A stretch of DNA of 31,656 nucleotides from positions 1 through 31,656 of the forward strand of contig JAEWAN010000018.1 of NCBI GenBank assembly GCA_023391625.1. The letters are read 5' to 3'. Made by a program: the position numbers and the translations under genes. Within the stretch, counting starts at the first letter, position 1; each line of letters starts with the position of its first letter. Source of the DNA: Bacteroidota bacterium (GTDB lineage: Bacteria; Bacteroidota; Bacteroidia; Bacteroidales; Paludibacteraceae). The notes below the pieces were generated by a model. It did no database searches, had not been told where the DNA came from, and saw only the letters and a program-made list of their open reading frames with translations. Positions 8,438 to 16,032 of the stretch are shown here, piece after piece.

Positions 8438-9285
8438 TTTCCTTTTCGTTCAGGATAAATTTGCCCGTTGATAAAGCAAAGCTGGACTTCTCCCATAGGC
8501 GACAGCAAAATATTTTGTATGCTCTCTTTTACCAGTTCTGTATTGATTTTTTCCAACTCCGTACTCTGTTTATAAAGCTGATGCAATCTCAAGGTGTCCG
8601 GATCATACCGGAGCGTTTTCAAATTTTCAAACTGCGTTTGAGTCCTTTCAAAGATCAATGGCATAATTTCCTCTACTGTCGTGGTTCGGCATTCCATAGC
8701 ACGGCATATGTTCTGTGTCAGTTTTCCGATCTGCAATGAAATACTGTTTTCCCGCTCTGATGTATTTTTAAAGATATCTGGATTCTGTATGCAATCGTTC
8801 ATATACGAAAATACCGCTTCAATCAAAACTTCATTTTGTATCGGCCCTATCCGAATTCCGCAGGAATGACATCTCCAATATATCTTCCCGCGTGTACCAA
8901 GGTCTATTTTCAATTTTGAATGACAGCAGGCACAGGCCATATATTTGCGTATATCACCAATTCCTGAGAGTGGTGTTTGTGCTTTCTGTTGACGGAGTTT
9001 CAGAGCCTTTGTAAAAACATCTCGGTCGATCAACGCCGGGAATCCGTCTTGTCCACAGTACTTGGCATTTTCTAAAATTCTTCGTACCATATGCTTAGAC
9101 CAAATTCCGCTTGTCTCACTATACGGAATCCCCTTCAACTGTAATTGGTTGGCGATGCTCTGCAACGTATCTCCATTCATATACGAGATAAATATATTGG
9201 AAACCAGTTTGCTTTCTTTCGGATGAATTGTGATTTGCCCCTCTTGCATCTGGTAACCAAAGGGGAGATATCGTTGTTTTTTCAC
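8434..9285 (-). CDS. Recombinase-domain protein lacking the catalytic resolvase domain
   Basis: The 283-aa product starts at a GTG (9285), 3 nt after the stop of the upstream recombinase, and its stop overlaps the next start. It begins directly with FGYQMQEGQITIHPKESKLV, the beginning of the recombinase (DNA-binding) domain. It continues with SYMNGDTLQSIANQLQLKG, a zinc ribbon (CACCHSKLKI ... WRCHSCGIRI) and a helical tail. No YxRxS motif or catalytic serine precedes it, and the tight junction leaves no room for one. It is therefore a binding-only paralogue, probably a partner or directionality factor for the two catalytic recombinases on either side. That role is inference; the domain content is seen. 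Confidence 0.85.
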   Translation of the reverse strand: MKKQRYLPFGYQMQEGQITIHPKESKLVSNIFISYMNGDTLQSIANQLQLKGIPYSETSGIWSKHMVRRILENAKYCGQDGFPALIDRDVFTKALKLRQQKAQTPLSGIGDIRKYMACACCHSKLKIDLGTRGKIYWRCHSCGIRIGPIQNEVLIEAVFSYMNDCIQNPDIFKNTSERENSISLQIGKLTQNICRAMECRTTTVEEIMPLIFERTQTQFENLKTLRYDPDTLRLHQLYKQSTELEKINTELVKESIQNILLSPMGEVQLCFINGQIYPERKGK

Positions 9286-9288
9286 GCT

Positions 9289-10815
9289 CTACCGATCCTC
9301 CTTTAACAGCAGCCCGTTGAGCAGCTTAAATGAAAAACACTGTTGACCGACCTCTATCTTCTCAATCATAGATAGAAAAATCTCCTCGTCAAATTGGGAC
9401 AATGGCTCTGCTTTCTCCAGCAGAGCAAGGATATAATTTGTCTTCTCTAACACCTTATCCATATTGCTTTTATCGGAAAACTGTTTGGCCTCACTGCGAA
9501 GTACATTCAGTTTTTGGCTGATCCGAGTTGTGCGCTCAATAAAAATCGAGTCGTCAATACATCCTCTTGTCCGAAGTCGGGCCAACGTGTGATGTTGCCT
9601 CATAAGTTCAACCATCTGTTTGTCAATTGACATCAAGCGTTCATCTGTCCCTTTCTTTGCTTTTAATCTTTCCAAGTCCGAAATCAACGGTCTAAAAATC
9701 TTTTTCTGATGTTCCAGCAGTTTATTGAACAGATGTAAAAATGCCCGATAGACGTCTGCTTCTGAAACAGGCATCATCGGGCATTGCGCTTTATCTTTAT
9801 AATGTTTCCTGCAAATCCAGGTTCCAGATGCAGACCGCCTTTTAAAAACGGAACCGCAATCACTGCAAATCATTCTCTGGCTGAGAGGATATTCCTGCCG
9901 CAAGGAACTTGTATGATTCTTTTCTTGGATGAGCTGCTGCGTCCTATCAAAATCCAGTCGGGAAATGATTGCGGGGTGGCTGTTTTCAATATAGTATTGT
10001 GGAAGTTGTCCAATGTTTTTTTGCAGCTGTAACGGCAACTCATCCGGAGTGAATTTTTTCTGGACCAATGCGTCGCCTACATACTTTTCGTTTGTAAGAA
10101 TATATCGCACATGATAGACGTGCCATCCTTTGGACTCCCACCGCTTCGGTGATTTACGCCGATTGAGTTCATGCACCAATTCTTCAAGGCTCATGCCGGC
10201 CAGATAGCTACAAAAAATGAAATGCACGACTTCCGCCTCTGGTGGAAAAATCTTCAAGGTATTACCCTTTAATATATACCCATACGGCGCACGGCATGTC
10301 AGAAAATCTCCACTTTGCATTCTCTTTCGAATACTCCATTTTATATTCTTGGAGATTGAAAGTGATTCTTCTTGTGCAGCCGACCCCAAAATACTGAGAA
10401 GCATTTCACTTCCCATATTTCCTGTATCAATGTTTTCTTTTTCAAACTCTATTGCTACGCCCAATAACTTTAACTCCCGAGCGGTTTGGATACAGTCCAA
10501 AGTATTACGGGCAAATCTTGAAATCGACTTAACGAGTATACGGTCTATTTTTCCGGCTCTGCAATCTTCGATCAAACGCTGGAAATCCGTGCGCTTGTCT
10601 GTAGCCGTGCCTGTAACAGCTTCATCTGCATATAATCCTGCAAACTCCCACTCATACTTTGATTGGATGTATTGAGTATAATACTCTACTTGTGTAATAA
10701 AAGAATTCAACTGATCAGCTGAGTTGCTGCTCACTCGGGCATAGGCAGCAACCCGTATTTTTTTCACCTGTTCGGGGAGCGGTGGTATGACTCTGACCTG
10801 CGGCACTTTTGTCAC
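9289..10815 (-). CDS. Large serine recombinase (first of the array)
   Basis: The 508-aa product starts at a GTG (10815) just after GGGAAGGAA. The resolvase domain has catalytic Ser29 in AAYARVSS and arginines 100 and 103 in SISRFARNT. A recombinase domain follows (APYGYILKG, AGMSLEELVHELNRRKSP, ILTNEKYVGDALVQKKFT), then a zinc ribbon (CSDCGSVFKRR ... WICRKH ... C) and a long coiled-coil tail ending at about residue 500. Length and order match site-specific integrases of clostridial integrative elements (TndX/TnpX type). All key residues are present, so it should be active. It opens a three-gene operon with 3-nt and overlapping junctions. The 76-bp gap upstream, up to the SHOCT-like gene, shows no strong promoter, so read-through from that gene is likely. 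Confidence 0.92.
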   Translation of the reverse strand: MTKVPQVRVIPPLPEQVKKIRVAAYARVSSNSADQLNSFITQVEYYTQYIQSKYEWEFAGLYADEAVTGTATDKRTDFQRLIEDCRAGKIDRILVKSISRFARNTLDCIQTARELKLLGVAIEFEKENIDTGNMGSEMLLSILGSAAQEESLSISKNIKWSIRKRMQSGDFLTCRAPYGYILKGNTLKIFPPEAEVVHFIFCSYLAGMSLEELVHELNRRKSPKRWESKGWHVYHVRYILTNEKYVGDALVQKKFTPDELPLQLQKNIGQLPQYYIENSHPAIISRLDFDRTQQLIQEKNHTSSLRQEYPLSQRMICSDCGSVFKRRSASGTWICRKHYKDKAQCPMMPVSEADVYRAFLHLFNKLLEHQKKIFRPLISDLERLKAKKGTDERLMSIDKQMVELMRQHHTLARLRTRGCIDDSIFIERTTRISQKLNVLRSEAKQFSDKSNMDKVLEKTNYILALLEKAEPLSQFDEEIFLSMIEKIEVGQQCFSFKLLNGLLLKEDR

Positions 10816-10891
10816 TTCCTTCCCTGCCGGACATCTTTTTTGTCACACCAACATTATCATGATTGGGCCGGGATAGCTATTACAACAACCA

Positions 10892-11080
10892 CTAAATATT
10901 GAGCCGCAAAACGCCGTACTTTTCGGCAACAGCAACATTTATCTGTTGGCAAATTTCCGGTGAAAGCATTTTTTGTTCCAGAAGTTTTTTCAACATAAAA
11001 AACGCCATGCAGTAACAAACTTCCGCAACGAGATATGCGGCAGGTGTGTTGTTTTTCGTGTCATTTGTCTCGTTCACCAC
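10892..11080 (-). CDS. Small SHOCT-like protein
   Basis: The 62-aa product is read from GTG 11080 (or GTG 11077), with a GGGGGG ribosome site about 8 nt upstream, and overlaps the stop of the preceding gene. The C-terminal half, MLKKLLEQKMLSPEICQQIN, resembles the SHOCT oligomerisation motif (a leucine-rich helix, a short 'G/M-x-I-S/T-x-E-E' turn, then a second helix). Similar short proteins sit before recombinase genes in clostridial mobile elements. Its function is unknown; it may mediate assembly of the recombinase complex. Confidence 0.6.
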   Translation of the reverse strand: MVNETNDTKNNTPAAYLVAEVCYCMAFFMLKKLLEQKMLSPEICQQINVAVAEKYGVLRLNI

Positions 11081-11499
11081 GGAACTATCCCCCCTTTAGA
11101 CATCGCCCGCTGTTGCAGCGGCTGCGACAACCCTTTGATGTACAGTTCATAACGCACATCGGCCTGTGTACAAATTAAAACAGCGCCGTGATCCTGCAAA
11201 AACTCCAGGACGCGCAGCGCCGTACTGTATTCATGGCTCAGCCGGCCAACATCTTCTATCAGAATCCCATTGGCAAGCCCCTGCCGCACCGCGCTCTGTG
11301 CCTCCCGCAATCCCATGCGAGCCAGCGTCCTGCCTGTGCTCATGTCCTGCGACGTTCCCACAACAGTCCAATGGTTGCGTTCCGCATCGGCCAGCAGCCC
11401 CTGCATCTGCTGAATCAAAACGCTGGGGCGAGATGAACTGCTGCGGGCATATGCCCAAAGTTTCAATTCATATTCATCCGTCAACTGTTGTTGATGCAT
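11074..11499 (-). CDS. Resolvase-domain-only protein
   Basis: The 141-aa product starts at ATG 11499, preceded by GGAGTTGG; the frame is open further upstream but lacks a ribosome site. It has LWAYARSSSS, fitting the Y-x-R-x-S catalytic motif of serine recombinases, an STGRTLARMGLREA stretch, and DVGRLSHEYS in place of the usual DRLxRN block, with the second arginine changed to His. There is no recombinase domain, HTH or zinc ribbon after it, so it is a catalytic-like domain alone, possibly inactive. It overlaps the next small gene by 7 bp and follows the helicase gene by 40 bp. It may act together with the binding-only recombinase two genes downstream; this is inference. Confidence 0.65.
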   Translation of the reverse strand: MHQQQLTDEYELKLWAYARSSSSRPSVLIQQMQGLLADAERNHWTVVGTSQDMSTGRTLARMGLREAQSAVRQGLANGILIEDVGRLSHEYSTALRVLEFLQDHGAVLICTQADVRYELYIKGLSQPLQQRAMSKGGIVPW

Positions 11500-11539
11500 T
11501 GTACCAACTCCATATATAATGTAGTATAAAGAAAAACTT

Positions 11540-13486
11540 TCACTGCTGAAAATATTCCAGTGTCTTCCGTTCCCGGATGAATCGGGCCACATCCTCTAAA
11601 CTGTCTGATAACCTACACTTCGGCAGGGCTTCCAGCACAGCCGCATGGTACCGCTGCCCCTCGGCTGCCCGCCTGTCCAAAACCGCCACGACGCAGGTAT
11701 CTGTTTCCGTGCGGATTGCCCGTCCAAATCCCTGTCGCAGCTTACTTTGCATGTCCGGCAGCACCACTGCACGGATATATTCCTGCAAACTGTGATACTG
11801 CTTCCGCTCCGCCTCACTGACCGGGTCCGGTACGGGGAACGGCAGGCGCGCGATCACCAGCAGCGACACCATATCTCCGGGAAAATCCATCCCTTCCCAA
11901 CAAGGCCCCGCTGCAAACAGTACTGCATTGGAAAGGTTCTTGAACAGTCGGACGGCCTGATGTCCGTTCCGCCACGCCTCCAGTAATGGAAACGGCAGAC
12001 GGTTCTGCAAATGCGTATGCACTTCTCCCATCAAGCTGTACGATGTGAACAATACCAGCGCATGACCATGCGTGGCTATGATCAATTCTTCAATGCGTCG
12101 GGCTAGGTACTCCGCTTCTGTCCCGATTCTGCTGTCCGGCATATCTTTCGGAATGTACAGCAGGCAATTCCGCTCATAATCAAACGGCGACAACGCCACA
12201 AATTTTTTTGTTCGGCCACACTGTTCCAATCCCAGCATCTGTTCGGCCCGCGCAAAGTTCCCGCCTGTTGCAAGCGTACCGGAGGTAAGGATCGCCGGTC
12301 TGCCGGACGCCCACAGCGCCCGCGCAAGCTGCACGGGAGTTTCCCGGCTGGCCGCGCAGAGCGCCGGCGTACCAGAATGGCTATATTGAATGTACAGAAC
12401 ATACCACGGGTCCTGGTTTCGGAACAGTTCAAGCGTATCCCCCATTCCTTCCAGCTGGTGGAGCAGCCATCCCGGCAGGTACGGGGCAAGCTGAACGGCT
12501 GTTTGCCGCAGACAGGCGATGGTAGCGTCCAGCGCGCGGGTGCGCTCCGGAGTGAGCTCAAATGCAACACTCGTTTCTTCCTGCTGATGCTCCAGGCGCG
12601 AAAGGCTTGCCATAAGCACCGCCTGCTTTTCAGCCAGCCGTTCTGATATGGAAACAAAGCGCTCTCTTCTCAGCGCTTCGCACACTCCGCGCATATCCTC
12701 CCACGATACGCTCCGGCTGTACATCTGGCGTGCCGCCTCCGGCAGCTTATGCGCTTCGTCCACCACCAGAACATGGTGCTCCTTCAAGAGAGGCCGCAGT
12801 TCCTGCTGACGGTGTACTGCGTCGGCCAGCAGATAATTGTGGTTGCAGATTTGAATCACAACTTCCGCACCGCGTGATTCCCTCAGATATTGCTGATACC
12901 GGCAAAAGTCCCGCATAGTACAGTTCCGCGGACACATGGGCGGTACACATACATGACGGCGGTCAAAGCCCGAAAGGCCCGGCGCCTCGTCCAGGTCATA
13001 TGTTTTTTCCAAAATTCGAAGAGAAGCCGCCTGCCGTCTGCTGATATTTGCTTTTTTGCGCACCTGCGCCGTGCGCTCCGCAAGTCTTGCTTCGCATACA
13101 AACCGCTCTTTTCCTTTCCGTACTACTGCACAGATCGGGTGTTCCAGTATCCCCGCCTGCAAAAGCACACGCGATAGAAATGGGATGTACTCGCTCACGA
13201 TTGCCCTCTGAAGAGTAATGCTGGATGTGGAGATTACCACTGTGCCCGGAAGATGTACAGGACGAAATCGCTGCCACAGCAGGCATGCTGTCAGATAGGC
13301 GTGCGTTTTCCCAATGCCTACGCCTGCATCACAGAGTGCGATTTTCCCCTCGAACAGTGTATCCAGCATTTCATGGCACAGCATGATCTGCGCTTCCCGT
13401 ATCATAAGGCCGTGTTCGGGCAGCAACACCCGAAAGATATGATCCACCATGGCGTGTGCCTTTTCAAAAGACGTTTGTTGTTCCAT
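11540..13486 (-). CDS. DinG/XPD-type Fe-S DNA helicase
   Basis: The 648-aa product starts at ATG 13486, with GGAG 9 nt upstream. The frame stays open 95 codons further back to 13771, but that stretch is hairpin-rich and has no ribosome site. Walker A is AGVGIGKT (54-61) and the DEAH box is at 243-246. Between them lie cysteines 131, 185, 189 and 195, the arrangement of the XPD/DinG 4Fe-4S domain, with extra Cys180. Motif VI reads QGFGRAIRTETD. This predicts a 5'-3' superfamily 2 helicase acting on DNA structures. It lies between a sigma-like gene and the recombinase genes, so it probably serves maintenance or processing of the mobile element rather than general DinG repair. The length is near that of compact DinG-like proteins and there is no exonuclease domain. 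Confidence 0.88.
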   Translation of the reverse strand: MEQQTSFEKAHAMVDHIFRVLLPEHGLMIREAQIMLCHEMLDTLFEGKIALCDAGVGIGKTHAYLTACLLWQRFRPVHLPGTVVISTSSITLQRAIVSEYIPFLSRVLLQAGILEHPICAVVRKGKERFVCEARLAERTAQVRKKANISRRQAASLRILEKTYDLDEAPGLSGFDRRHVCVPPMCPRNCTMRDFCRYQQYLRESRGAEVVIQICNHNYLLADAVHRQQELRPLLKEHHVLVVDEAHKLPEAARQMYSRSVSWEDMRGVCEALRRERFVSISERLAEKQAVLMASLSRLEHQQEETSVAFELTPERTRALDATIACLRQTAVQLAPYLPGWLLHQLEGMGDTLELFRNQDPWYVLYIQYSHSGTPALCAASRETPVQLARALWASGRPAILTSGTLATGGNFARAEQMLGLEQCGRTKKFVALSPFDYERNCLLYIPKDMPDSRIGTEAEYLARRIEELIIATHGHALVLFTSYSLMGEVHTHLQNRLPFPLLEAWRNGHQAVRLFKNLSNAVLFAAGPCWEGMDFPGDMVSLLVIARLPFPVPDPVSEAERKQYHSLQEYIRAVVLPDMQSKLRQGFGRAIRTETDTCVVAVLDRRAAEGQRYHAAVLEALPKCRLSDSLEDVARFIRERKTLEYFQQ

Positions 13487-13499
13487 ACAGCATTTCTCC

Positions 13500-13990
13500 A
13501 GTCTCATCCGCCGTTGACGGCAAACGGATGCGGCGCAGAGTCCCGCTCTGCGCCGCACCGATCTGACGCCAACGACAGCGTCGTTTTCATCGTCTGATTT
13601 GATTTTTGTGCCGTATTTGCAGCTCGCCCCCCGTACACATGGGAACACGACTGGTGATGATGTCCGCTTGCATCCGCTCACTGGCTCCCCAGGGGTCTTA
13701 CTAATTACAACCCAAAGTCGGCCACCCGGTCTGTTGTGCCGGGCAACTGGTGTGTCACATCCCTGTTCCATAGTCGTGGCGAAAAAGCCCGCTCCGGCTT
13801 TTTTTCGGGCAAAATGGATCGCTCGGTGCAGACCACAGCACCACCGTCCTCCATGGAAGGCGGCAGTGTTGCGGTCTGCACGTCATGGCGTTTTCCCCGG
13901 TGTCGCTCGTATGGACGGGAACGTACCTGCCGTGCTGGTATACGGTTGTCAAGCTACAGATGAACTCCAGAATTTCCGTTGTTCATCTTA
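13500..13990 (-). other. Hairpin-rich untranslated stretch upstream of the helicase
   Basis: No convincing gene occupies the 537 bp between the sigma-like gene and the helicase. It contains an 11-bp perfect GC hairpin (13530-13556), alternative hairpins at 13782-13810, a 56-bp imperfect palindrome (13826-13881) and an 8-bp perfect inverted repeat (13958-13988). The pairing at 13826-13881 is better in minus-strand RNA once G-U pairs are allowed, the direction of the flanking genes. Candidate roles are a structured leader or small RNA, a transfer origin, or a recombination site. None can be chosen from sequence alone. Confidence 0.5.
13826..13881. repeat. 56-bp imperfect palindrome centred on CCATGG
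   Basis: Two 28-nt arms meet at 13853/13854 with 22 Watson-Crick matches. The outer nine (GTGCAGACC/GGTCTGCAC) are perfect. All six mismatches are transitions, and four of them become G-U pairs in minus-strand RNA. The size and the central AT resemble serine-recombinase crossover sites as well as RNA stems. Confidence 0.65.
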
Positions 13991-14023
13991 TAGCCAGCGG
14001 GAAAGGACAAAATATAACGCACA

Positions 14024-14446
14024 TTAAAAATATTTTTTCAGTTTTTTCCGGAGCCGATAAATGCGCATGCTGACCGCATACTTATCTAGCCCCACTGCAT
14101 GGGCAATCTCTGAGTCACTGTACCCCTCCATCCTCATAAGTAAAATTTTCAGTGTGAGCTTGTCTACCTTTTTTAGGACTTCAAAAACCTTTTGATTTTC
14201 AATACTGTTTAATAGATCATCAATATTTTTTAGTTCTCTGGCAGCTGTTTCTGGAATCTCCTCAACATCTTCATCTGTAAAAGACTGCCATTCATAAAAA
14301 TTCCTTTCCGCCTTGAACTGCTGCCAGTCGTATGTATGCAGGCGCTGGATGGTATCCTCATCCATGCCCAGCTCCCTCATCTGCTTTTCTTCTTTCTCTT
14401 TCCAATTGAGCCATTCTATTTCTGCTTTTCGATGGTTGTATGCCAT
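14024..14446 (-). CDS. Sigma-70-like regulator of a mobile element
   Basis: The 140-aa product starts at ATG 14446, with GGAGGAAAAAA upstream; the frame is open 13 codons further back, into a hairpin. The N-terminal half is charged (HRKAEIEWLNWKEKEEKQM), and the last 45 residues (LTLKILLMRMEGYSDSEIAHAVG ... MRIYRLRKKLKKYF) form a sigma region 4 or LuxR-like helix-turn-helix. Short sigma-like proteins of this kind are common in clostridial conjugative and integrative elements, where they control element genes. It is the first gene of the mobile module in transcription order. A perfect 11-bp palindrome just upstream of its ribosome site suggests control at that point. Confidence 0.75.
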   Translation of the reverse strand: MAYNHRKAEIEWLNWKEKEEKQMRELGMDEDTIQRLHTYDWQQFKAERNFYEWQSFTDEDVEEIPETAARELKNIDDLLNSIENQKVFEVLKKVDKLTLKILLMRMEGYSDSEIAHAVGLDKYAVSMRIYRLRKKLKKYF

Positions 14447-14462
14447 CGTTTTTTCCTCCAGT

Positions 14463-14489
14463 CGATTTGAAATATAAAATTTCAAATCG
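14463..14489 (-). promoter_or_regulatory. Palindrome before the sigma-like gene
   Basis: CGATTTGAAAT (14463-14473) and ATTTCAAATCG (14479-14489) form perfect 11-bp arms around ATAAA. The site lies immediately upstream of the GGAGG ribosome site of the 14446 start and includes a TATATT hexamer on the minus strand. It could be an operator over the promoter or a leader hairpin. Confidence 0.5.
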
Positions 14490-14540
14490 CTACTGGCGGA
14501 GAGCGGCAGCCATGCATTTTATGCCACACCAAAAAAAATA

Positions 14541-14581
14541 AAAAACGGACGCAATCCACTTTCGTGATTACGCCCGTTTTT
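14541..14581 (-). terminator. Intrinsic terminator of the catabolic operon
   Basis: Arms 14541-14556 and 14566-14581 pair fully on the minus strand when two G-U pairs are allowed. The RNA then continues with TTTTTTATTTTTTTT, a strong U-tract. It lies 83 bp beyond the acetokinase stop and closes the minus-strand operon. A weaker, second hairpin-like repeat (about 14602-14651) lies between. Confidence 0.85.
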
Positions 14582-14663
14582 CGATGTTATATTTTTCTAT
14601 AACCTTATCGGTAATCTTTGATATTCACATTGATTTCTTACCGATTCGGTTCTGATTTGCTTT

Positions 14664-15845
14664 TTATTGTATTTCATACGTCCTACGCGCGATGCCCAGT
14701 TCTTCATTCGTTGGAATAACGCGAACACAGACAGCGGAATTTGCGGTGGAAATAACACCTTCTCCGTGGCAATCTTCATTCTTTTTCTCATCCATTCTGA
14801 CGCCGATGGGCATCAGTTTTTCACACACCATGCGGCGGATGCGAGCCGAATGTTCGCCAATTCCCGCTGTAAATACCAAATCGTCCAATCTACCTAAATC
14901 CAGATAAAACGCGCCGATGTAATGGACGATTCCTGTCACGAACACTTCCATGGCAAGTCTGGCCCGAATATTGCCGTTGTCAGCTGCTTCGATAACATAG
15001 CGCATGTCGTTGCTGACGCCGGAAATGCCCAGAAGTCCACCTTTTTTTTGGAAGCCTTCTTGAATTTCCTGTTCGCTTAGTCCCTGTCCTCGCAGAAAAG
15101 CGGCCATCCCACAGTCGATATCTCCGGTACGGTTTGCGTGAATCAAGCCGGATTCCAACGACATCCCAAAACTGGTATCCACACTTTTCCCATTCAGGAT
15201 GGCACACACTGAACTGCTACCGCCCAAATGGCAGGAGATTGCGGCATACTCCGTTTTTTCTTTATTTAAAACATCCGCAATATATCCGTGGGAAGCGCTA
15301 TGGTATCCCAGCCTCTGGACGCCGTATTTTTCGTACCATTCATATGGTACGCCAAAAATTTTTCGTTCCATAGGGATTTCTCGATGGAACGCCGTTTCAA
15401 AGGCTCCCACGAAACGCGCTTCTGGCAAAACTTCCCGCATCACTTCAATTGCTTTGATATACGCGGCATTGTGCAGCGGCGCCATGGGTAGCCACTCTTT
15501 CATTCCGTCTAGCACCGCTTCGTCGATTTCGTGAACACCGAAATGACCCTTGGAAAGCGTCGCCTTAAATCCCACGCGTTCGATTTCTTCCACGCTGGAA
15601 AGCGCGGCTCGTGGACCTTCGGTCAACTCCTGAAGAAACCACTCGATACCAGTCTGGTAATCCGGAATATCCTGCCCGTCGAGGTCAACCCGCGCACCGG
15701 TGTGGTTATTATTGTAAGAGACGATAGCGTCCCGGCCCGAACCTACGCGTTCCACCGCACCTTGCGCAAAAACCTCACAAGCGGGCATCTCATACAACTT
15801 AAACTTCAGTGAAGTACTGCCGACATTGCAAACCAGAATTTTCAT
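14664..15845 (-). CDS. Divergent acetokinase-family (ASKHA) carboxylate kinase
   Basis: The 393-aa product starts at ATG 15845, one base after the stop of the upstream small gene, whose last codons hold its GGAGGG ribosome site. Length and fold match acetate, propionate and butyrate kinases. Equivalents of the Methanosarcina acetate kinase residues are visible: Asn7, Arg90, His125, His182, Arg239 and the Glu of TNEELGIA near 381. The catalytic Asp148 is replaced by Glu150 (GAFETAFH in place of FDTAFH), and the usual HGGE after Arg91 is replaced by GFKAT. Substrate specificity is therefore likely to differ from acetate. It ends the FdrA/DUF1116 operon, in the position where E. coli has carbamate kinase, so it probably takes an acyl phosphate made by those proteins and yields ATP. 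That role is inferred. Confidence 0.85.
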   Translation of the reverse strand: MKILVCNVGSTSLKFKLYEMPACEVFAQGAVERVGSGRDAIVSYNNNHTGARVDLDGQDIPDYQTGIEWFLQELTEGPRAALSSVEEIERVGFKATLSKGHFGVHEIDEAVLDGMKEWLPMAPLHNAAYIKAIEVMREVLPEARFVGAFETAFHREIPMERKIFGVPYEWYEKYGVQRLGYHSASHGYIADVLNKEKTEYAAISCHLGGSSSVCAILNGKSVDTSFGMSLESGLIHANRTGDIDCGMAAFLRGQGLSEQEIQEGFQKKGGLLGISGVSNDMRYVIEAADNGNIRARLAMEVFVTGIVHYIGAFYLDLGRLDDLVFTAGIGEHSARIRRMVCEKLMPIGVRMDEKKNEDCHGEGVISTANSAVCVRVIPTNEELGIARRTYEIQ

Positions 15846-15846
15846 T

Positions 15847-16032
15847 TCAATCCAGCCCTCCAAGCAACTCCAAAATTTCCTGCATTTCTTTGTCGCCGGC
15901 GGCGGCGGGCCGCCAATCCACTTGCACTGTGCGATATCCTTGCTGTTCCAACGCCGTAGCAAACAGCCTGGGGCCTACATTGACGGTCACCAGCTCCGAA
16001 TGGAATAGTTCCATGATCTTTTCACATTCCAT
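15847..16032 (-). CDS. 61-aa free-standing domain matching the YlbE/AllG N-terminus
   Basis: The start at ATG 16032 lies inside the last codons of fdrA (11-bp overlap), with AAGGAG 10 nt upstream; a second ATG is at 16014. Residues 14-43 (LVTVNVGPRLFATALEQQG, then VQVDWRPAA with VDWRP at 38-42) resemble, from memory, the first 40-50 residues of E. coli YlbE, which read VVNVGIAMFSDDL ... LDWTPP. The DUF1116 protein of this operon lacks that segment. The domain is therefore encoded as its own small gene, probably a third subunit of the FdrA/DUF1116 enzyme. It ends at TGA 15847-15849, 1 nt before the kinase start, so translation is coupled on both sides. Confidence 0.75.
   Translation of the reverse strand: MECEKIMELFHSELVTVNVGPRLFATALEQQGYRTVQVDWRPAAAGDKEMQEILELLGGLD

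Noticed and set aside
13487..13771. In-frame 95-codon extension of the helicase to an ATG at 13771
   Set aside because: No ribosome site precedes 13771, the stretch is hairpin-rich and lacks helicase-family similarity, while ATG 13486 has a usable GGAG.
13599..14027. Plus-strand frame of 142 codons in the structured region
   Set aside because: No ribosome site or recognisable motif, and it runs against the direction of all neighbouring genes; inverted repeats explain the region better.
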